From assembly GCA_002127415.1 (NCBI GenBank), contig MWJR01000034.1, positions 1-7,982 of the forward strand: 7,982 nt of DNA. The letters run 5' to 3'. Under the pieces are notes generated by a model. The model had not been told where the DNA came from, made no database searches, and was given only the letters and a program-made list of their open reading frames with translations. The DNA is from Calditrichaeota bacterium AABM5.125.24 (lineage in GTDB: Bacteria; Electryoneota; AABM5-125-24; Hatepunaeales; Hatepunaeaceae). Made by a program: the position numbers and the translations under genes. Of this stretch, positions 5,902-7,982 are shown in pieces (position 1 is the stretch's first letter; each line of letters starts with the position of its first letter).

Positions 5902-7860
5902 ATGTCAGAATATATAGACCGGAGAAGGGTAACTGACCCCCCTCGCCTCCCTCTGGAAGGTAACATCGACCTCACCAATCGCTGTAACAACGACTGCCTC
6001 CACTGCTACCTGCGGATAGCGCCCGATGCGGAGGAGGGTCGCGAAGAGCTGAGCCTGGATGAGATTAAGCGTATCGTTGACGAGGCAAGGGCTATGGGCT
6101 GCCGCAGCTGGGGGATCTCCGGCGGCGAGCCGATGCTGAGGCCGGATTTTTCAGAGATATTCGACTATATCAGCCGCATGTCCGCCTCCTGCATCCTGAA
6201 CACCAACGGCACCCTGATCACGCCTGAAATCGCCCGGCTTATGAAGAGACAGGGGGTTAATATGCTCGGCATATACGGCGCGACCGCCGAGGTGCACGAC
6301 CATATCACCCGCAACCCGGGCTCATTCGAGGCGGTTATGCAGGGCATCGCCTACCTGAAGGAGGCGGGGGCGGGGTTCACCGTGCAGATTACACCGATGA
6401 AGGACAACCTGCACCAGCTCGATGATATGATAAAGCTGGCGGAATCCCTCACCCCTCGACATAGATACGGGGCCTCCTGGATATACCTCTCAACTTCGGG
6501 GGATCAGAAGAAGAACAGGGAGATCCGCGCTCAGAGACTTGATCCACGCGACGCCGTGAGACTGAATAGACCCGACTTTGTAAGTGACCTGATTACCAGA
6601 GAGGGTGGGGACACCTGCGGATACCTGGCGACGAAGAGTGACCGCATCCTGGAGCCGTGCATAACCATCAGGCGCGATTTTCACATAGACCCTTACGGCG
6701 GGATGTCATTCTGTATGTATGCGGCTGACCCGGCTCTCCGCTACGATCTGAGGCGGGGGAGTCTTCGTGAGGCCTGGGAGGTCTTCATTCCATCACTGAT
6801 TGATAAGGTCAGGGGTGGAAAGGAATACCAGGAGAACTGCGGCTCCTGCGAGCTGAGGAGCGATTGTAAGTGGTGTCCTATCTGGGGGTATATAGAACAT
6901 CAGCGTTATTCAGCCAGGGTTGAATATCTCTGCGCAATAGCCGGAGAGACCAGGAGAGTAAAGGAACAGTTTCGCAGCAGTCACCTCCGCTGCTATCAGA
7001 TCGGCGGGATCACGGTCCTGGTCGAGTCTGACCTTCCCATAACCGACAACACCTTTCATCCGAAGCTAAAGACTTTTGAGGTGGATGGACCGGGTGAGGA
7101 TGTAGTTGTCATAAATCACCACTTCGCACTCCCCGATACGAAAAGACAGGACCTCGGTCAGGAGATATACAGGAGAGCCCCCTGGGCCATCTACAGGAAA
7201 GGGGATTCCTGGATATATTCAGGCGTATCCAGTAGCTGGAGTGATGAACAAAGATACAAGTTGGCGGTCTTCAACCACAACCACACCAGGGGCAGGATCT
7301 ACAACAAGAGTGAAGATGACTACCGGAGGGGCAATCTGCATTCCCTAACCACCTTCACCTCCGATCAGATCCTTCTGGCACGGGTTCTGGCTGACAGGCA
7401 GGGTTGCATTCTGCATGCCGCTGGGGTGATCCTCGACGGCAGTGGAGTTCTCTTCGTGGGGCATTCCGATGCCGGCAAGTCCACTATTACTGCAATGTTG
7501 AAGGATAATGATACCGCTGAGATCCAGTGTGACGACAGGATGATAGTGCGGAGGCAGCCGGATGGGTGGCGGAGCTACGGCACCTGGAGCCACGGCGAGT
7601 TGCCGGATGTGTCATCGGCTTCAGCGCCGCTGAAGGCCCTGATGTTCCTGGAGAAAGACACCGAGAACCGCATCGTTCGGATTGAAGACAGGCGCGAGAT
7701 AATCAGCCGGGTTCTGGCCTGCCTCATTAAGCCGCTGATGACCGAAGAGTGGTGGGAGAAGGTGCTGAAGGTGGTTGGAGGGATAGTTCGTGATGTTCCC
7801 TGTTACAGGCTGCACTTCGACAAGAGCGGGAAGGTCGTTGATCTGCTGCATCGTATCTGA
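5902..7860 (+). CDS. Radical SAM/SPASM enzyme fused to an HprK-related kinase domain
   Basis: The 652-residue product has three parts. Residues about 18-230 are a radical SAM domain: CxxxCxxC at C28, C32, C35 binds the [4Fe-4S] cluster that cleaves S-adenosylmethionine, and GGEP (74-77) contacts it. Residues about 239-350 are a SPASM domain for auxiliary Fe-S clusters: C253-x12-G-x4-C271, then C313-x2-C316-x5-C322-x2-C325, then C344; the x2 spacing replaces the usual x3. Residues about 360-652 form an HprK-related kinase: a beta-rich section (YQIGGITVLVESDLP), the HAAGVIL strand, Walker A GHSDAGKST (520-528) and a DD pair (544-545) matching the ADD motif of HPr kinases. SPASM radical SAM enzymes mostly modify peptides or proteins, and HprK-related kinases occur in peptide-modification clusters; a dual peptide modifier is inferred. 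ATG 5902 is the only ordinary start in the open frame (stop at 5803) but has a poor ribosome binding site. No PqqD-like chaperone is present. It may be co-transcribed with the receptor. Confidence 0.88.
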   Translation: MSEYIDRRRVTDPPRLPLEGNIDLTNRCNNDCLHCYLRIAPDAEEGREELSLDEIKRIVDEARAMGCRSWGISGGEPMLRPDFSEIFDYISRMSASCILNTNGTLITPEIARLMKRQGVNMLGIYGATAEVHDHITRNPGSFEAVMQGIAYLKEAGAGFTVQITPMKDNLHQLDDMIKLAESLTPRHRYGASWIYLSTSGDQKKNREIRAQRLDPRDAVRLNRPDFVSDLITREGGDTCGYLATKSDRILEPCITIRRDFHIDPYGGMSFCMYAADPALRYDLRRGSLREAWEVFIPSLIDKVRGGKEYQENCGSCELRSDCKWCPIWGYIEHQRYSARVEYLCAIAGETRRVKEQFRSSHLRCYQIGGITVLVESDLPITDNTFHPKLKTFEVDGPGEDVVVINHHFALPDTKRQDLGQEIYRRAPWAIYRKGDSWIYSGVSSSWSDEQRYKLAVFNHNHTRGRIYNKSEDDYRRGNLHSLTTFTSDQILLARVLADRQGCILHAAGVILDGSGVLFVGHSDAGKSTITAMLKDNDTAEIQCDDRMIVRRQPDGWRSYGTWSHGELPDVSSASAPLKALMFLEKDTENRIVRIEDRREIISRVLACLIKPLMTEEWWEKVLKVVGGIVRDVPCYRLHFDKSGKVVDLLHRI

Positions 7861-7895
7861 CGGATGATTTGAACCTTGAACTGTTCATAATGTAG

Positions 7896-7914
7896 GGGCG
7901 CACGGCGTGCGCCC
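7896..7914. repeat. Perfect GC-rich hairpin, dispersed-repeat-like, possible weak terminator
   Basis: gggcgcac (7896-7903), loop ggc, gtgcgccc (7907-7914): an 8-bp perfect stem 36 nt after the radical SAM gene's stop codon. There is no T-run behind it, so classic rho-independent termination is unlikely. The context TGTAGGGGCG...CGCCCGT resembles intergenic palindromes repeated in many bacterial genomes. Confidence 0.6.
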
Positions 7915-7928
7915 GTATTAGTTGTGGT

Positions 7929-7948
7929 GTCAGGTGTCCCCACCTGAC
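7929..7948. repeat. Second perfect hairpin, dispersed-repeat-like
   Basis: gtcaggtg (7929-7936), loop tccc, cacctgac (7941-7948): a perfect 8-bp stem 14 nt after the preceding hairpin. Two adjacent palindromes of different sequence suggest a composite repeat unit rather than a terminator. Confidence 0.6.
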
Positions 7949-7955
7949 TATAATT

Positions 7956-7982
7956 ACCCCCAAAAACTGGACAGGGTGTTAA
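7956..7982. mobile_element. Possible IS3-family insertion sequence end (start only, speculative)
   Basis: The last bases read acccccaaaaactggacagg and onward. The pattern of a C-run, an A-run and CTGGACA resembles the terminal inverted repeats of IS3-family elements recalled from general knowledge. The window stops before any transposase gene or second terminus could be seen, so this rests on pattern resemblance alone. Confidence 0.25.

Noticed and set aside
7861..7982. A precursor peptide gene downstream of the radical SAM/kinase gene
   Set aside because: ATG-started frames here stop within a few codons and the stretch is dominated by hairpin repeats.

Overview
The window reads as a bacterial chromosome fragment, moderately GC-rich in its coding parts, from a diderm lineage. 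The TonB-dependent receptor has an N-terminal carboxypeptidase-regulatory-like domain, an architecture typical of Bacteroidetes and the wider FCB group. The intergenic DNA carries short palindromic dispersed repeats. Together these suggest an uncultured FCB-type lineage (for example a Zixibacteria-like or related candidate phylum). This placement is inference; no rRNA or marker gene is present.

Left part (1-2096): trehalose synthesis. The 3' end of a trehalose-6-phosphate phosphatase gene (otsB) is followed, after a 293-nt non-coding gap holding a compound inverted repeat, by a complete trehalose-6-phosphate synthase gene (otsA). OtsA makes trehalose-6-phosphate from UDP-glucose (or another NDP-glucose) and glucose-6-phosphate, and OtsB dephosphorylates it to trehalose.

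Middle (2097-2940): an AT-richer island with its own consensus-like promoter, a 14-bp palindrome over the -10 box, and two small overlapping genes. They look like a HicB-type antitoxin followed by a HicA-type toxin (reverse hicBA order).

Right-centre (2980-5760): a complete regulated uptake unit. A perfect TTGACA-N17-TATAAT promoter drives a leader with a full TPP (thiamine pyrophosphate) riboswitch and a rho-independent terminator. These precede a gene for an outer-membrane TonB-dependent receptor, which is therefore most likely a thiamine (or thiamine precursor) receptor.

Right (5757-7860): the most unusual locus. A 652-residue protein fuses a radical SAM domain, a SPASM auxiliary-cluster domain and a C-terminal HprK-related P-loop kinase domain. 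Directly upstream, sharing a GTGA overlap with the receptor stop codon, is a 27-codon open frame. It encodes an amphipathic helical segment followed by a short Cys/Pro/Ser tail. It is a candidate precursor peptide for the radical SAM/kinase enzyme. No terminator is visible between receptor, small frame and enzyme gene, so all three may be read from the TPP-controlled transcript.

End (7861-7982): non-coding, with two perfect 8-bp hairpins and a sequence resembling an IS3-type insertion sequence end.
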